A stretch of 64,000 bases of DNA from Chloroflexota bacterium (GCA_011523515.1 WTGO01000065.1:34294-98293), one strand, 5' to 3'; positions 1 to 9,326 are shown, counted from the stretch's first letter. A program made the numbers and translations. The notes: a model not told the origin generated them from the sequence alone.

Positions 1-2255
1 CCCAGCCAGACTTTGTCCGCGGCGATGATGCGAATGCCGATGACATCACTCAGCAGCTTCAAGGGCGCGATTCCATCCAGATGGTGATCCTCGCCAAATC
101 CCTTGGCTTCGTCGGCGTGGTAGAACTGCGTCAATCTGCCCTCCCGCTCCAACACGCGCGAGAGCGCATCGAGCAGCCGCTTTACGATCTCCGTCGCTTC
201 CTGGCGATAGCCGGTTTTGAGCATGCCCTCGCAGACCAGCGTCAGCCAGTAGATCCAGATCCCGCCGCCGCCGCGGACGTTGGAAGGGTCATAGTTGCGG
301 TCGCTGGCGCTGACCATCGTAAGCCCGTTTGGCCGCAGGAAGTGCGCCTCATCAAGCGCCAGCTCAACCAGAGCGGCGGCGCGCTCGGGCGCTAGCCGAC
401 CGGTCCACAGGGGCAGCAGCGCATTGATGTCCAGTCGGCTGCTATCCAGCGTGCGCGCGTAGACCTTGTATACGCGGCTGAGCCCCTTTATCGCGATCCG
501 CTCCACCTGTGCCAGCGGCTGCTCTGTGGTGTAGACGCCTTGACGATTCTGCCAGAGAAAATCATCAACCGACGCCTCGACAAGCAGCGCCGCGCCTCGC
601 TGGTCTTTACCCTCCAGCCGCATGGTGATGCGCGGACGTTGACTGACTCCGCCGACCACGCGCACCATCACGCGAGCCGGCTTCTCCAACTCCTGCCCTA
701 TCTCGTGCACCTGGTCGCCGGCGCCGCGGTATACCAGATCGACGCTGGCGCTGGTCAAATGCGAGTCGCGGTCGCGGTAGGCGTAGCGGCTCCCGTCCCA
801 GAACTCCTCCAGATGCGCTTCCAGCAAATGCAAATGCTCTTCAGCAAATTCAGCCGTCTCGCTCTCGCCGCTCAGCGTCGCCAGCTGGCGCAGCGCATCG
901 GCTTCGGAAATCAAATAAGCCAGCAAATCCGGCGCTTCCAGCTGGCGCGCATCGGCGCCCTGGGCCCAGGCCTGGCCGCGGCCGAATGTGGGAAAAGCGA
1001 TATATCCCATCTGGCGCTCTGCCGCCCATTCCGGCACGCCATCCCCGTCGGCATCCTGCGCCAGCCAGCGCGAAAAGAACGCGCGCAAGGCAGGCAGCGT
1101 CTCAGCGGCGAATGCCTGGTCATTCGTCTCCTCCACTATCGTCAGACAGAGTCGCGCCAGAATAGGTATCTGCAAGACGCCTTGTCGCTGACCGCCCAGG
1201 CCGGGCCGGCGATCGATGACACCGGCCTCGTCGCTCGCGGCAAAATAGTTGCGCAGGATTCCCTTGGCCAAGGCGTGATCAATGCCGGCCAGGGCCGCTG
1301 CGGCGGCTACAGTAAAAGTCGGATCTTGCCCGGACCAGGCGCGCACGTGATCAGCGCCATCGCCGCGCCGGCTCCAGCCCCGGTCGGCGCATCGATAGGC
1401 GACCAGAGAGTAGTGGGGCAGATGCTCCGTCGGGTCCATGAGCGACTTGATCAGCTGGGCCGCTGAATAGTCGACCAGCAGATCCCACTCGGCCTTGCCT
1501 GTGCTGATCTTGGGAATCGCGGCGGCATTGCGCTCGATCTGTTCAAAGTAGGGCGCCCATGGCCGCGACATCCAGTTCATAGCGACGCTGTACGAGTCGC
1601 GCATGTCTTCCAAACCGGCGACTACGAAGGGAATGCGCATGCTTGCGCCGGGCGCCAACTCAATCAGGCAGCCGATCTTGGGACTGCTGATTCTGCCGCC
1701 GTAGACTTCGACGCTAGCCCCTTCCAGCGTGACCACCGGATCGAGATTGCCGATCTCGCCCAGATGCAGCGCGAGGCTGTAATCCGCCATCGTCAGCACA
1801 TTGAGCTTTTGATTGCGGCCGCTGATGACGACATGCCCAAAGACATCGAGCTGCAGGCTGAGGTGATCCGCGCCCTGGTTCTTCAAGTTGAATTCAGCGC
1901 CGGCCACCCGCGAATCCATCGTCCAGAAGCGCGCGACCAGGTCCAGGTCCGCGATCGGCGCCGCTTCGACCTGGATGAAGTCGGCGGCGAAATAGGTGAT
2001 GACGGGTGCGCGCGCGTAGCCGAGGTGCTGGTAAATGACGCCGCTCTCGACGCGCCACATTGGCACCAGGCTGACCAATCCCGCCCGCCCGCCGAATTCA
2101 GTTTGGAAGGCCAGGGCCGCTTCATCGCGCGCGCCAAGACGCACCGCCCAAGCCTGGTCGTCGACATAATCCGTGCGGCTGCTGCGCGCGTCCGCCGCCA
2201 GATGGAATTCAAACGGTCGCTCGGCTGTGATGCTCTGTCGCCTGAGATTGCGCAT
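1..2255 (-). CDS. Six-hairpin glycoside hydrolase (GH63/MGH1-like), C-terminus cut by window edge
   Basis: Reading the minus strand from an ATG at 2255 gives an uninterrupted frame of about 751 codons that runs off the left edge. The N-terminal ~240 residues look like a beta-sandwich domain. The rest is helix-rich with features of (alpha/alpha)6 glycosidases of the GH63/mannosylglycerate-hydrolase-like type: a calcium-loop-like DADGDGVPEW near residues 398-407, a Gly-rich RGGGGIWIYW stretch, and GFGEDHHLDG near 717-726. It probably hydrolyses an alpha-glucosidic or mannosidic oligosaccharide. There is no signal peptide, so it is probably cytoplasmic. It starts 17 bp after the lipoprotein gene on the same strand, so the two are likely co-transcribed. 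The substrate cannot be told from sequence; other GH15/GH37-like activities are possible. Confidence 0.65.
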   Translation of the reverse strand, partial: MRNLRRQSITAERPFEFHLAADARSSRTDYVDDQAWAVRLGARDEAALAFQTEFGGRAGLVSLVPMWRVESGVIYQHLGYARAPVITYFAADFIQVEAAPIADLDLVARFWTMDSRVAGAEFNLKNQGADHLSLQLDVFGHVVISGRNQKLNVLTMADYSLALHLGEIGNLDPVVTLEGASVEVYGGRISSPKIGCLIELAPGASMRIPFVVAGLEDMRDSYSVAMNWMSRPWAPYFEQIERNAAAIPKISTGKAEWDLLVDYSAAQLIKSLMDPTEHLPHYSLVAYRCADRGWSRRGDGADHVRAWSGQDPTFTVAAAAALAGIDHALAKGILRNYFAASDEAGVIDRRPGLGGQRQGVLQIPILARLCLTIVEETNDQAFAAETLPALRAFFSRWLAQDADGDGVPEWAAERQMGYIAFPTFGRGQAWAQGADARQLEAPDLLAYLISEADALRQLATLSGESETAEFAEEHLHLLEAHLEEFWDGSRYAYRDRDSHLTSASVDLVYRGAGDQVHEIGQELEKPARVMVRVVGGVSQRPRITMRLEGKDQRGAALLVEASVDDFLWQNRQGVYTTEQPLAQVERIAIKGLSRVYKVYARTLDSSRLDINALLPLWTGRLAPERAAALVELALDEAHFLRPNGLTMVSASDRNYDPSNVRGGGGIWIYWLTLVCEGMLKTGYRQEATEIVKRLLDALSRVLEREGRLTQFYHADEAKGFGEDHHLDGIAPLKLLSDVIGIRIIAADKVWL

Positions 2256-2272
2256 GGAAGTTCCAGCCCGGC

Positions 2273-2956
2273 TTATCTATCAATGGCCCAGGTAAAGGTC
2301 TCTTCGAAAAAGCGAAAATCATCGCCGTTGGCGGCTCTCACCTGGTGGTAGCCCGGACCCGGCACATATTCATTGTCGTCGTTGATGTGACCACCCTGCT
2401 TGTAGACGTAGCGAGATGTATGCCCCCGCTCCAGCTCGAGCGCCCAACCGATTTTCTGGCGCACTTCCATGTTTTCCCGCCACAGCTTGCCAAACCCTCG
2501 AATCGGCTGATGCATATCCACGGGCGGCGCCACCTGCGGGTCATACTCCGCTTCGCCTTCGACGAAGGTATCGTCATAGACGGTCCAGATGCGGTTGCCG
2601 GCGTCGTCCCTCGTCAGCGCCCATATCTGCCCAATTGGCTGCAGCCAGAACATCCAGCCGCGTTCAAAGCGTTGTTCAGCGACGTAAATCTTCGCCTTCA
2701 CTTGCGTGGGAAAGGGATCCGCTGTGGGGGTGATCGTCGGCGTGCCGGTGGGTACGACTGCCGTGGGAACCGCTTCGGTAGGGGCGTACTCGGCCGTTCC
2801 GGTAGCGGCCATACTGCCCAGTGTGGCAATGTGCTGCGCCACGGCTTCGGCCTCTGCGGTAGCTGTCTGCCGCTCCGGCGCCACCGTCGGCCCCTGGCAG
2901 GCGCTAAGCAAGCTGAGCATCAGCAGCAGCCAGATTCGTTTGCTGATCGTGAACAT
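2273..2956 (-). CDS. Lipoprotein of unknown function
   Basis: A 227-residue protein with a lipoprotein signal: basic MFTISKR, a hydrophobic Leu-rich core, then lipobox LSAC with the lipidated Cys at residue 20. A Pro/Thr/Val-rich linker (about residues 55-80), typical of Chloroflexota exported proteins, leads to a C-terminal domain rich in Trp, Tyr and Phe. The ATG at 2956 is preceded by GGAG at good spacing; the frame extends upstream, but only this start places the signal peptide correctly. It lies upstream of the glycosidase on the same strand. Anchored on the outer face of the membrane, it might bind a ligand or sugar; I recognise no family. Confidence 0.7.
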   Translation of the reverse strand: MFTISKRIWLLLMLSLLSACQGPTVAPERQTATAEAEAVAQHIATLGSMAATGTAEYAPTEAVPTAVVPTGTPTITPTADPFPTQVKAKIYVAEQRFERGWMFWLQPIGQIWALTRDDAGNRIWTVYDDTFVEGEAEYDPQVAPPVDMHQPIRGFGKLWRENMEVRQKIGWALELERGHTSRYVYKQGGHINDDNEYVPGPGYHQVRAANGDDFRFFEETFTWAIDR

Positions 2957-2997
2957 GTTCCCGGCTCCGCCATGTGGACATTGATGATAGTGACGCC

Positions 2998-3025
2998 ATT
3001 GTATCAGAGCGAATACGTACCGCAA
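2998..3025 (-). promoter_or_regulatory. Possible sigma70-type promoter for lipoprotein gene
   Basis: On the minus strand, TACAAT (2998-3003) is preceded after 16 bp by TTGCGG (3020-3025). It lies about 40 bp upstream of the lipoprotein ATG. The -10 matches 5/6 and the -35 is weak. Confidence 0.4.
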
Positions 3026-3127
3026 GCTGGGCTGGCGCCAGGCGCAATCGCAGCGGCTTTTGACCTGTTCATTCATGCCTGAAGCTTATACGATTTGGCG
3101 TTACGGGCAGTTGCGAAGGCGGCGACA

Positions 3128-3457
3128 GTGGCGATCAAACCGCGGCAAGTTACGCTGAACAGATCGGCCGAAACCTTAATCATTGAGTGGTCGGATGGAT
3201 TGGCAAGCCAATATCCGCTGAGCCATTTGCGCGAAGCATGTCCCTGCGTCGAATGCCGCGGCGGGCACGCCAAGATGGGTCTGGAACACGCGCCGGATGA
3301 CATTCTGCAGTTGACGCCGCGGCGCTCGTACGCGGTGACAGCGCTGGTCGCGGTTGGCAATTACGCTCTGCAGCCCACCTGGGACGATGGACACAGCACC
3401 GGTATCTACACTTGGGAATACCTGCGGCTCATCTCGCCGCAGCAGCCGGATGGCTGA
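3128..3457 (+). CDS. DUF971 domain protein
   Basis: A small protein of about 109 residues matching the DUF971 / gamma-butyrobetaine-hydroxylase-like N-terminal domain: a WSDGLASQYP-type strand, then a Cys cluster CPCVEC (C38, C40, C43) followed by RGGH, and a C-terminal W-x-D-x-G-H...YTWEYLR block. In other proteins this domain binds metal through Cys/His. It has been linked to Fe-S cluster assembly or to dioxygenases, but its role as a free-standing protein is unclear. GTG at 3128 with GAAGG upstream gives the usual family N-terminus; a TTG at 3095 would add 11 residues. It stands alone, divergent from the lipoprotein gene. Confidence 0.8.
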   Translation: MAIKPRQVTLNRSAETLIIEWSDGLASQYPLSHLREACPCVECRGGHAKMGLEHAPDDILQLTPRRSYAVTALVAVGNYALQPTWDDGHSTGIYTWEYLRLISPQQPDG

Positions 3458-3606
3458 TTCGGCCGCGGCTTTGGCCTGGAGTTGACTGGTCGCTGGTCGA
3501 CGATGTTTGACATCGGCGAACCGGCTTGTGGGCTTGTGTAGCTGGAAGTTGCGCCTAGGGGCGCCGTCGCCGTCGGTGCGATCATCGGCGCCGAAGACGT
3601 CACGCG

Positions 3607-3635
3607 CTGCCAGCGGCGCGCCCGCCTGCTATACT
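3607..3635 (+). promoter_or_regulatory. Candidate promoter for MaoC-type hydratase
   Basis: CTGCCA (3607-3612), 17 bp spacer, TATACT (3630-3635). The expected start of transcription is about 45 bp before the ATG at 3687. The upstream ~150 bp (3458-3606) shows no other feature. Confidence 0.4.
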
Positions 3636-3686
3636 ATTCAGGGTAAGCGTGTCGACTATATGAATCAGACGACCAGGAGCGCTAAG

Positions 3687-4568
3687 ATGTCGCCTCCCAC
3701 TTTGGAGACGGTCGAGCGGGCTTTAGGCGCCAAGCTGCTGCATACGCGCTACGCCTACAGTGAGCGCGACGCCGTACTTTATGCTTTGGGGGTCGGCGCC
3801 CCAGCGCACTGGCTGGCGCCGCGTGAACTAAAATTCGTCCACGAATTGCGCGCCGACTTTCAGGTATTGCCCACTTTTGCCGTCATCTTCGCCAAAGAAC
3901 TCCACGACCTTGTGCTTAGCGGAGATATCGCCGGCATCAAATACAATCCCATGCTGCTGGTCCACGGCGAGCAGCAGCTCAAGCTAGCCAAGAGCCTGCC
4001 GCCGGCGGCCGTTGTAGACTCGACCGTGAGGGTCGCGGAAATCTACGACAAAGGCAGCGGACTGCTAATGGTCCTGGACGTGATCAGTTGCGACGAATCC
4101 GGCGGCCTGCTCGCGCAGGCGCGGACGTCGATGTTTTTGCGCGGTTTGGGCGGATTCGGCGGCGAACGCGGTCCTAGCAGCCGGATCGACCTGCCTGACA
4201 GGCCGCCCGATGCGGTCGTCGAAGAAAAAACGAATACGCGCCAGGCCTTGCTCTATCGATTGGCGGGCGACGCCAATCCCCTGCATGTTGACCCGCAGAT
4301 GGCCGCAATCGGCAATTTTGACAGACCGATACTGCATGGTCTCTGTACCCTGGGTTTCAGCGCGCGCGCCGTGCTCAAGCGCTTCTGCGACAATGACGCC
4401 CAAAAGCTGGCCGGTATTCGTGCCAGGTTCGCTCACCACGTCTACCCGGGTGAGACGCTCCGCACCGAAATATGGCGGACGGGCGCCGGCGACGTCCACT
4501 TTCAGACCAAAGTGAAAGAACGCGATGCTGTGGTCTTGAGCCAGGCCAGCGCGCAGCTCAGACCATAA
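3687..4568 (+). CDS. MaoC-family (R)-specific enoyl-CoA hydratase (hydratase 2-like)
   Basis: A 293-residue double hot-dog protein. The C-terminal hot dog carries the hydratase-2 motif, AGDANPLHVD near residues 193-202 with the catalytic Asp/His pair, followed by PILHGLCTLG. The N-terminal half is the degenerate substrate-binding hot dog. Homologues include the hydratase part of peroxisomal multifunctional enzyme type 2; they hydrate trans-2-enoyl-CoA to (R)-3-hydroxyacyl-CoA. ATG 3687 was chosen because AGGAG lies 7 bp upstream; an ATG at 3660 has no good ribosome site. It ends 3 bp before galT and is probably co-transcribed, though no shared pathway is evident. Confidence 0.85.
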   Translation: MSPPTLETVERALGAKLLHTRYAYSERDAVLYALGVGAPAHWLAPRELKFVHELRADFQVLPTFAVIFAKELHDLVLSGDIAGIKYNPMLLVHGEQQLKLAKSLPPAAVVDSTVRVAEIYDKGSGLLMVLDVISCDESGGLLAQARTSMFLRGLGGFGGERGPSSRIDLPDRPPDAVVEEKTNTRQALLYRLAGDANPLHVDPQMAAIGNFDRPILHGLCTLGFSARAVLKRFCDNDAQKLAGIRARFAHHVYPGETLRTEIWRTGAGDVHFQTKVKERDAVVLSQASAQLRP

Positions 4569-4571
4569 GTT

Positions 4572-5633
4572 ATGGACTTGCCGCTGAGCGATCAGCCCCA
4601 CAGGCGCTACAACCCGCTGCTGGACGAGTGGATTCTAGTCTCGCCGCATCGAACCAAGCGTCCCTGGCGGGGCGGGCGAGAGAAAGCGCCGGCGGACCAG
4701 CGCCCCCGCTACGATCCCGACTGCTATCTGTGCCCGGGCAACACGCGCGCCAACGGTCAGAGGAATCCCGACTATGACCACACCTTTGTCTTCGTCAACG
4801 ACTTTTCCGCTGTCTTGCCGGATGTCCCGGACATCGAGTCGGGCGCCCGCCCGCTGTTTCGCTGGAGCTCGGTACGTGGCGAAGCGCGCGTGATCTGCTT
4901 CTCGCCGCGGCATGACTTGACCCTGGCCGAGATGTCGAGGGCGGAAATCCGTCTGGTCGTCGATCTCTGGGCGCAGCAGACCCAGGAACTGGGCCAACGT
5001 TTCAGTTGGGTGCAGGTCTTCGAGAACCGCGGCGACTTGATGGGCGCATCCAATCCGCATCCGCACGGACAGATTTGGGCCACGGACAGCATGGGTACCA
5101 TCGCCGCTCGCGAAGATGCCAATCAACTTGATTACTTCCAGCGAACCGGGAGAGCGCTGTTGCTCGATTATGCCCGGCAGGAGTTAAACCGGGGCGAGCG
5201 CGCGGTGGTCGAGAATCAGAGCTGGCTGGTTGTGGTTCCCTACTGGGCGGTCTGGCCCTTTGAGACCTTGCTGCTGCCGAAGGAACGGGTCAGCCGTCTG
5301 CCCGATCTCGACAGCGCTCAGCGCGGCGATCTGGCGGAAATCCTGCAGCGGTTGCTGACGAAGTATGACAATCTGTTCGAAGTGTCTTTCCCCTATTCCA
5401 TGGGTTGGCACGGCGCGCCCTTCAACGGAGAGCGTGGCCCGCACTGGCAATTGCATGCGCATTTTTTCCCGCCGCTGCTGCGCTCGGCTACGGTGAAGAA
5501 ATTCATGGTTGGTTACGAAATGCTGGCGGAACCCCAGCGAGACTTAACGGCGGAGCAGGCGGCGGCGCGTCTTCAAGCCGTCTCTGACATTCACTACAAG
5601 CGGCGCCGAAGCGCGGGCGGCGCCGCGGGCTGA
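4572..5633 (+). CDS. galT: Galactose-1-phosphate uridylyltransferase
   Basis: A 353-residue protein of the GalT family (HIT superfamily). It carries the zinc-binding CYLC (residues ~51-54) with following NTRANG, a [19 protein letters not shown] block with the catalytic HPH-G-Q near 162-166, and a C-terminal WHGAPFN region with paired histidines. It transfers UMP between UDP-glucose and galactose-1-phosphate in the Leloir pathway. No galK or galE lies beside it; only the downstream end of the MaoC gene is adjacent. A related role in exchanging other sugar-1-phosphates is possible. Length is normal for the family. Confidence 0.92.
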   Translation: MDLPLSDQPHRRYNPLLDEWILVSPHRTKRPWRGGREKAPADQRPRYDPDCYLCPGNTRANGQRNPDYDHTFVFVNDFSAVLPDVPDIESGARPLFRWSSVRGEARVICFSPRHDLTLAEMSRAEIRLVVDLWAQQTQELGQRFSWVQVFENRGDLMGASNPHPHGQIWATDSMGTIAAREDANQLDYFQRTGRALLLDYARQELNRGERAVVENQSWLVVVPYWAVWPFETLLLPKERVSRLPDLDSAQRGDLAEILQRLLTKYDNLFEVSFPYSMGWHGAPFNGERGPHWQLHAHFFPPLLRSATVKKFMVGYEMLAEPQRDLTAEQAAARLQAVSDIHYKRRRSAGGAAG

Positions 5634-5682
5634 TTGGTGCGCGGCCTTCCGCTGGTGGCGCAGCGCAGCCTTGAGCGTGATA

Positions 5683-5710
5683 TTGACAATTGCCCGGCAA
5701 GCGGTATACT
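5683..5710 (+). promoter_or_regulatory. Promoter of tRNA-Leu(CAG)
   Basis: A perfect TTGACA (5683-5688) and TATACT (5705-5710) with a 16-bp spacer, 15 bp before the mature tRNA 5' end. This is one of the strongest promoter matches in the window. Confidence 0.8.
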
Positions 5711-5725
5711 GCCTACTGCTCAGCA

Positions 5726-5809
5726 GCCGAAGTGGCGGAATTGGCAGACGCGCTACGTTCAGGGCGTAGTTCTCTTCGGGGAGTGTGGGTTCGACTCCCA
5801 CCTTCGGCA
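5726..5809 (+). tRNA. tRNA-Leu, anticodon CAG
   Basis: A cloverleaf can be folded by hand. The acceptor arm is GCCGAAG / CTTCGGC with discriminator A at 5809. The anticodon stem CTACG/CGTAG closes loop TTCAGGG, with anticodon CAG at 5760-5762. There is a long class II variable arm (TTCTCTTCGGGGAG region) and a T arm GGGTTCGACTCCC. The long variable arm fits leucine; it reads CUG. CCA is not encoded. Confidence 0.95.
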
Positions 5810-5816
5810 CAAGGTC

Positions 5817-5842
5817 AACCCGGCAATTAAGCCGGGTTTTTT
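5817..5842 (+). terminator. Intrinsic terminator of tRNA-Leu(CAG)
   Basis: AACCCGGC, a 6-nt loop, GCCGGGTT, then a T-run. It begins 7 bp after the tRNA 3' end. Confidence 0.9.
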
Positions 5843-5993
5843 GTTCTTTGTCCAGCGCAGTCGTTTTCCCTGGCCGCGCATGCGAGCGCCAGTGTAGACT
5901 GTCGCTGTGCAAAAGGCGTTTGCTCTTCGCTGGCGGATTCCGCGCGCTGTACTAAGATAAGAATTGGTGACTCCGGCTAGACGCGGACCGGCA

Positions 5994-6455
5994 ATGACGG
6001 ACACGACTATAAGCAGCGGCATAGAAGGAAATGCGCGGGCTCGCAATCGCTTTGGCGGGCGCTTGACCAGCATCCAGCTAATGCTGGCGGGCGCGCTGAC
6101 CATCGGCTTGGTGCTCGCGCTGAATTTCAGCAGCCGCATCAGTCTCGATCGCGACCTGGCGCGAATCCACGCCGAATTCACTCGCGAAATCGAGGCGCTG
6201 CTGGCCGAGCAGAAAGAACTGATCGCCGAGCTGGAGTACGTCAAAAGTGATGCTTATGTCGAATATTGGGCGCGCGACGAAGGCAAAATGATTCGCGAGG
6301 GCGAATTCCTGATCCTGCCGCAGAGTGTGGGCGCGGCTGTGTACGAGCCAAGGCCGCAGCGCCGTCTGGTCGAATTCCAGACGACCAGGCCCGAGCCCAA
6401 GAATTGGGAATTATGGTGGGCGCTATTTTTTGACGAACCGCCGCCAACCGATTGA
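5994..6455 (+). CDS. FtsB/DivIC-like septum formation initiator protein
   Basis: About 153 residues: a basic N-terminus, one membrane helix (LMLAGALTIGLVLALNF), then a coiled coil (about residues 50-90) ending in AYVEYWARDEGKMI, which resembles the conserved end of FtsB/DivIC proteins (typically YIE..AREelgmv). A Pro-rich, Trp-rich tail follows. Such proteins sit in the divisome as bitopic inner-membrane partners of FtsL and FtsQ. ATG 5994 was chosen; TTG at 5964 would add ten residues. It stands alone, downstream of the tRNA and convergent with ygfZ. Confidence 0.7.
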   Translation: MTDTTISSGIEGNARARNRFGGRLTSIQLMLAGALTIGLVLALNFSSRISLDRDLARIHAEFTREIEALLAEQKELIAELEYVKSDAYVEYWARDEGKMIREGEFLILPQSVGAAVYEPRPQRRLVEFQTTRPEPKNWELWWALFFDEPPPTD

Positions 6456-6483
6456 CAGGGCGCTTGGGCGCAGAGAACGGGCG

Positions 6484-7563
6484 CTAGGCCCGTGGAGCGA
6501 CACGGTCTATAAAGGGCGGCTGTATGCCGGCAAAGCCGATGACGCGCGCTTGCGCCGCGCCCGGCTCGACATCCAGCACGGCGCCCGGGGCGCAATAACC
6601 AACCTTGAGGACAGCCAGCGCGAATATGTCCCCGTCGGACGCCTGGACGCAACTCGTGAGCGCCCCGACCTTTCGGCCTGAGCTGAACAAGGGCGCCGGC
6701 GCTGACACAAAACGCGACAGGCTCAATCTAACCATGGCCTTCGCCACGCGCTCGCGGCTCTCCATGCGGGCGATGATTTCCTGGCCGGTATAACAGCCCT
6801 TGTTGAAACTAATCTCGTCCCAGAGGCCGACTTCGAGCGGAATATAGTCGGATGACAGTTCCAGCCCGCCAGGACGCCCGCTGCGAATGCGCAAGATGTT
6901 GTACGCCAACGAGCCGGCCGGTTGCAGCCCATAGGGCTCGCCCGCCTCAAGCAGCTGCCGATGAACAGCCGCCGCTTCCTGGACCCGGCATATCAGCGCC
7001 CAATGACCGCCGACTAGCGCTGCCCGGCGCGACAGGATAACCGCAAGATCTGCAACGGTGATATCAGTGCTGCCCATCGCCGGCAGCTTGGCGAGACGCC
7101 GGTCGAGCGCAATGGCGATCTCATCAGCGCGCTCGCCGTGAATGGCGAACTGGGCCGTCGCCGCGCTATTGTCGCTGACCCTGACTTTGTCGCCGAAGAA
7201 AATATTGCGCCGCAGGAAATCGGCCAACGATCCGCCCTGACCCGGCTCGCTGATCAGCAGCAAACCCTCCGGACGATGAAAGCACTCGGCTCGAAACAAG
7301 ATTCGCGCGTTGGCATCGGTGAATATCGTCGCTCGCCCGCCATTCACTGCCAGCGCGCTCAGGTCATTGGTGGACATGCGATTGACCAGGCTGAGCCGAT
7401 CGTCGCCGCTCAGCAGAATTCGGCCCTCATGCGAACGATCCAGCAGAATAGCGGCCTGGTCCAGCGCCTCATACTCGGTGGTCAAGTCGCCATAATCCAG
7501 CGGGATACCGTCCGGCGCCAGGCGCGCGCCACGATCGCGGTGATAGCGCTGCAAATCGCTCAT
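6484..7563 (-). CDS. ygfZ: YgfZ/GcvT-domain folate-binding protein
   Basis: A 359-residue protein of the aminomethyltransferase-like YgfZ family. It carries the diagnostic KGCYTGQEIIARM (about 251-263), whose Cys is the conserved YgfZ residue, preceded by LEVGLWDEISF. YgfZ binds tetrahydrofolate and helps maintain certain Fe-S enzymes. The N-terminal half carries the GcvT-like fold. Its start overlaps the guanylate-kinase gene stop by 4 bp (ATGA), so the two are translationally coupled. A free-standing GcvT is less likely because the YgfZ signature is intact. Confidence 0.85.
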   Translation of the reverse strand: MSDLQRYHRDRGARLAPDGIPLDYGDLTTEYEALDQAAILLDRSHEGRILLSGDDRLSLVNRMSTNDLSALAVNGGRATIFTDANARILFRAECFHRPEGLLLISEPGQGGSLADFLRRNIFFGDKVRVSDNSAATAQFAIHGERADEIAIALDRRLAKLPAMGSTDITVADLAVILSRRAALVGGHWALICRVQEAAAVHRQLLEAGEPYGLQPAGSLAYNILRIRSGRPGGLELSSDYIPLEVGLWDEISFNKGCYTGQEIIARMESRERVAKAMVRLSLSRFVSAPAPLFSSGRKVGALTSCVQASDGDIFALAVLKVGYCAPGAVLDVEPGAAQARVIGFAGIQPPFIDRVAPRA

Positions 7564-8186
7564 TTGGGCGCTCCCGCCAGCTGGCGCGCGGCCAACTCCC
7601 CCTGGATGATGCCTCGTGTTCGGTCGATGGCCGCTGACAGCGAGTCATTGACCACAACATAATCGCATTGGCTTTGGTAGGGGAGTTCCAGCGCTTCCGC
7701 GCGTTGCAGCCGCTGATCAATATCGGTGTAGGGGTCGGCGCGCTCGCGCATACGCTTATGCAGCACTTTCAACTGCTCGGACGTATCGGCGCCGGGCACC
7801 GTGACGAAGATTTGCACGATATTATCCGCGAAAGTTGCGGCCAGGATGCTGGCGCCCAGCACTTCTATGTCTGCGATCCGAATCTCGCCGGCAGCCAGAC
7901 CAGCGGCGATAGACCGGCGCGGGATGCCATAATATTTGCCGGGCGTAACTTCCTGGTATTCCAGCAACTCGCCGGCGGCGATCATCTGCTCAAAGCGCTC
8001 TCTGCTGACGAAGAGATGTTCACGCCCCGGCGCTTCGTCGCTGCGCATCTCGCGCGTGGTGGCGGTCGCCAATTGGCGGATGGCTGGATTGCCGGCCATT
8101 ACCGCCTTCATGATCGCGTTTTTTCCGGCCCCGCCGGGCCCGATTATCACAAAAATCACGCCCGGAAGTTTCTTGGTTGGGCTCAC
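7560..8186 (-). CDS. gmk: Guanylate kinase-like protein with atypical P-loop
   Basis: A 208-residue protein with the guanylate-kinase layout: P-loop GPGGAGKN (residues 16-23), TTREMRSDEAPGREHLFVS in the GMP-binding domain, LLEYQEVTPGKYYGIPR, and a lid-type RMRERAD. Guanylate kinase phosphorylates GMP to GDP. Two points are off: the P-loop has Asn where Ser/Thr normally follows the Lys, and the usual R-x-G-E of the GMP site reads RSDE. GTG at 8186 has AAGGA about 11 bp upstream. It is co-transcribed with ygfZ. It is either a divergent Gmk or a paralogue with altered activity. Confidence 0.72.
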   Translation of the reverse strand: MSPTKKLPGVIFVIIGPGGAGKNAIMKAVMAGNPAIRQLATATTREMRSDEAPGREHLFVSRERFEQMIAAGELLEYQEVTPGKYYGIPRRSIAAGLAAGEIRIADIEVLGASILAATFADNIVQIFVTVPGADTSEQLKVLHKRMRERADPYTDIDQRLQRAEALELPYQSQCDYVVVNDSLSAAIDRTRGIIQGELAARQLAGAPK

Positions 8187-8359
8187 AATGTGCTATCCTT
8201 AAACCAGACAATCACGGCATAAAGTGTAGCAAGAGGAGCTACCATACTCCATAGTAAAGCATGAATCTGATTTGACATTGAAGACCGCCTGCAGAGCGCC
8301 CGGCGCCAAGTGACGGACCTTGGCGACGGCTAGTCAGGCCACAGCGAGAGGAATGCGAC

Positions 8360-9244
8360 ATGCCGGCTAAAATCATTGACGGGCAAATGGTTGCCAAGCG
8401 AATCCGCGGCGAGATCGGCGCGGCGGTTGACGATTACAGCAAGACTACCGGTTCAATGCCGGGCTTGGGTGTAGTCCTGGTGGGCGACGATCCGGCCTCG
8501 GCCATGTATGTCAGAATGAAGCGGCGAGCCTGTGAGCGCGCTGGCATTCGCTCCGAAGCGCGGATATTGCCCGCGGCGTCTACGCAGCGAGCGGTGGAAG
8601 ACGCCGTCCGCGGCTTCAACGAAGATCCGGCCATTCATGGAATTCTGGTGCAATTGCCCTTGCCGGATCATATAGACGAAGAGGCGGTGCTCAGCCAAAT
8701 CAGCCTGGCCAAAGATGTCGATGGCATCCATCCCATCAACATCGGGCGGCTGGGCATGCGCGGGCGCGAGCCCAGTTTCACGCCGGCGACGCCGACGGGC
8801 GTTATGCTTCTGATCGACGAAACCGGTCTTCCGGTTGAGGGCGCGCAAGCCGTGGTAATTGGCCGCAGCAATATTGTCGGCTTGCCAGTGGCGCTGATGT
8901 TGACCAACGCAAACGCCACTGTGACCATTTGCCACAGCCGCACGCGTGATCTGCCCGCTGTGGTAAAACGGGCTGACATCGTCGTGGCGGCCGTCGGGCG
9001 CGCGGAATTCGTCAAAGGCGACTGGCTGAGAGCGGGCGCAACTGTCATCGACGTCGGCTCCAATTCCGTGCCGGATGCGACCAGCGAAAAAGGTTATCGT
9101 TATGTCGGTGATGTCGAATTTGATTCGGCGCGGCAGGTGGCTGGCCATATCACCAAAGTGCCGGGCGGCGTCGGACCCATGACCATCACCATGCTGCTTG
9201 CCAACACGCTGACCGCCGCGCAGCGTATTGCCGTAATCGATTAA
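8360..9244 (+). CDS. folD: Bifunctional methylene-THF dehydrogenase/methenyl-THF cyclohydrolase
   Basis: A 294-residue FolD. It shows VGDDPASAMYVRMKRRAC with the catalytic Lys at residue 54, VQLPLP near 97-102, the Rossmann segment VVIGRSNIVGLPVALML, and PGGVGPMTITMLL near 267-279. It interconverts methylene-, methenyl- and 10-formyl-tetrahydrofolate in the cytoplasm with NAD(P). It is the first plus-strand gene before the purine-degradation run, with an 82-bp gap, so a role in capturing one-carbon units released from purine rings is possible. That link is inference. Confidence 0.95.
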   Translation: MPAKIIDGQMVAKRIRGEIGAAVDDYSKTTGSMPGLGVVLVGDDPASAMYVRMKRRACERAGIRSEARILPAASTQRAVEDAVRGFNEDPAIHGILVQLPLPDHIDEEAVLSQISLAKDVDGIHPINIGRLGMRGREPSFTPATPTGVMLLIDETGLPVEGAQAVVIGRSNIVGLPVALMLTNANATVTICHSRTRDLPAVVKRADIVVAAVGRAEFVKGDWLRAGATVIDVGSNSVPDATSEKGYRYVGDVEFDSARQVAGHITKVPGGVGPMTITMLLANTLTAAQRIAVID

Positions 9245-9326
9245 CGGCATTGGGCTGACGCTGAACCATGCCCAGGGCCTGGATCGGGCGCATATGATTG
9301 CTCATGAACCGGAGACCTGCAACGCG

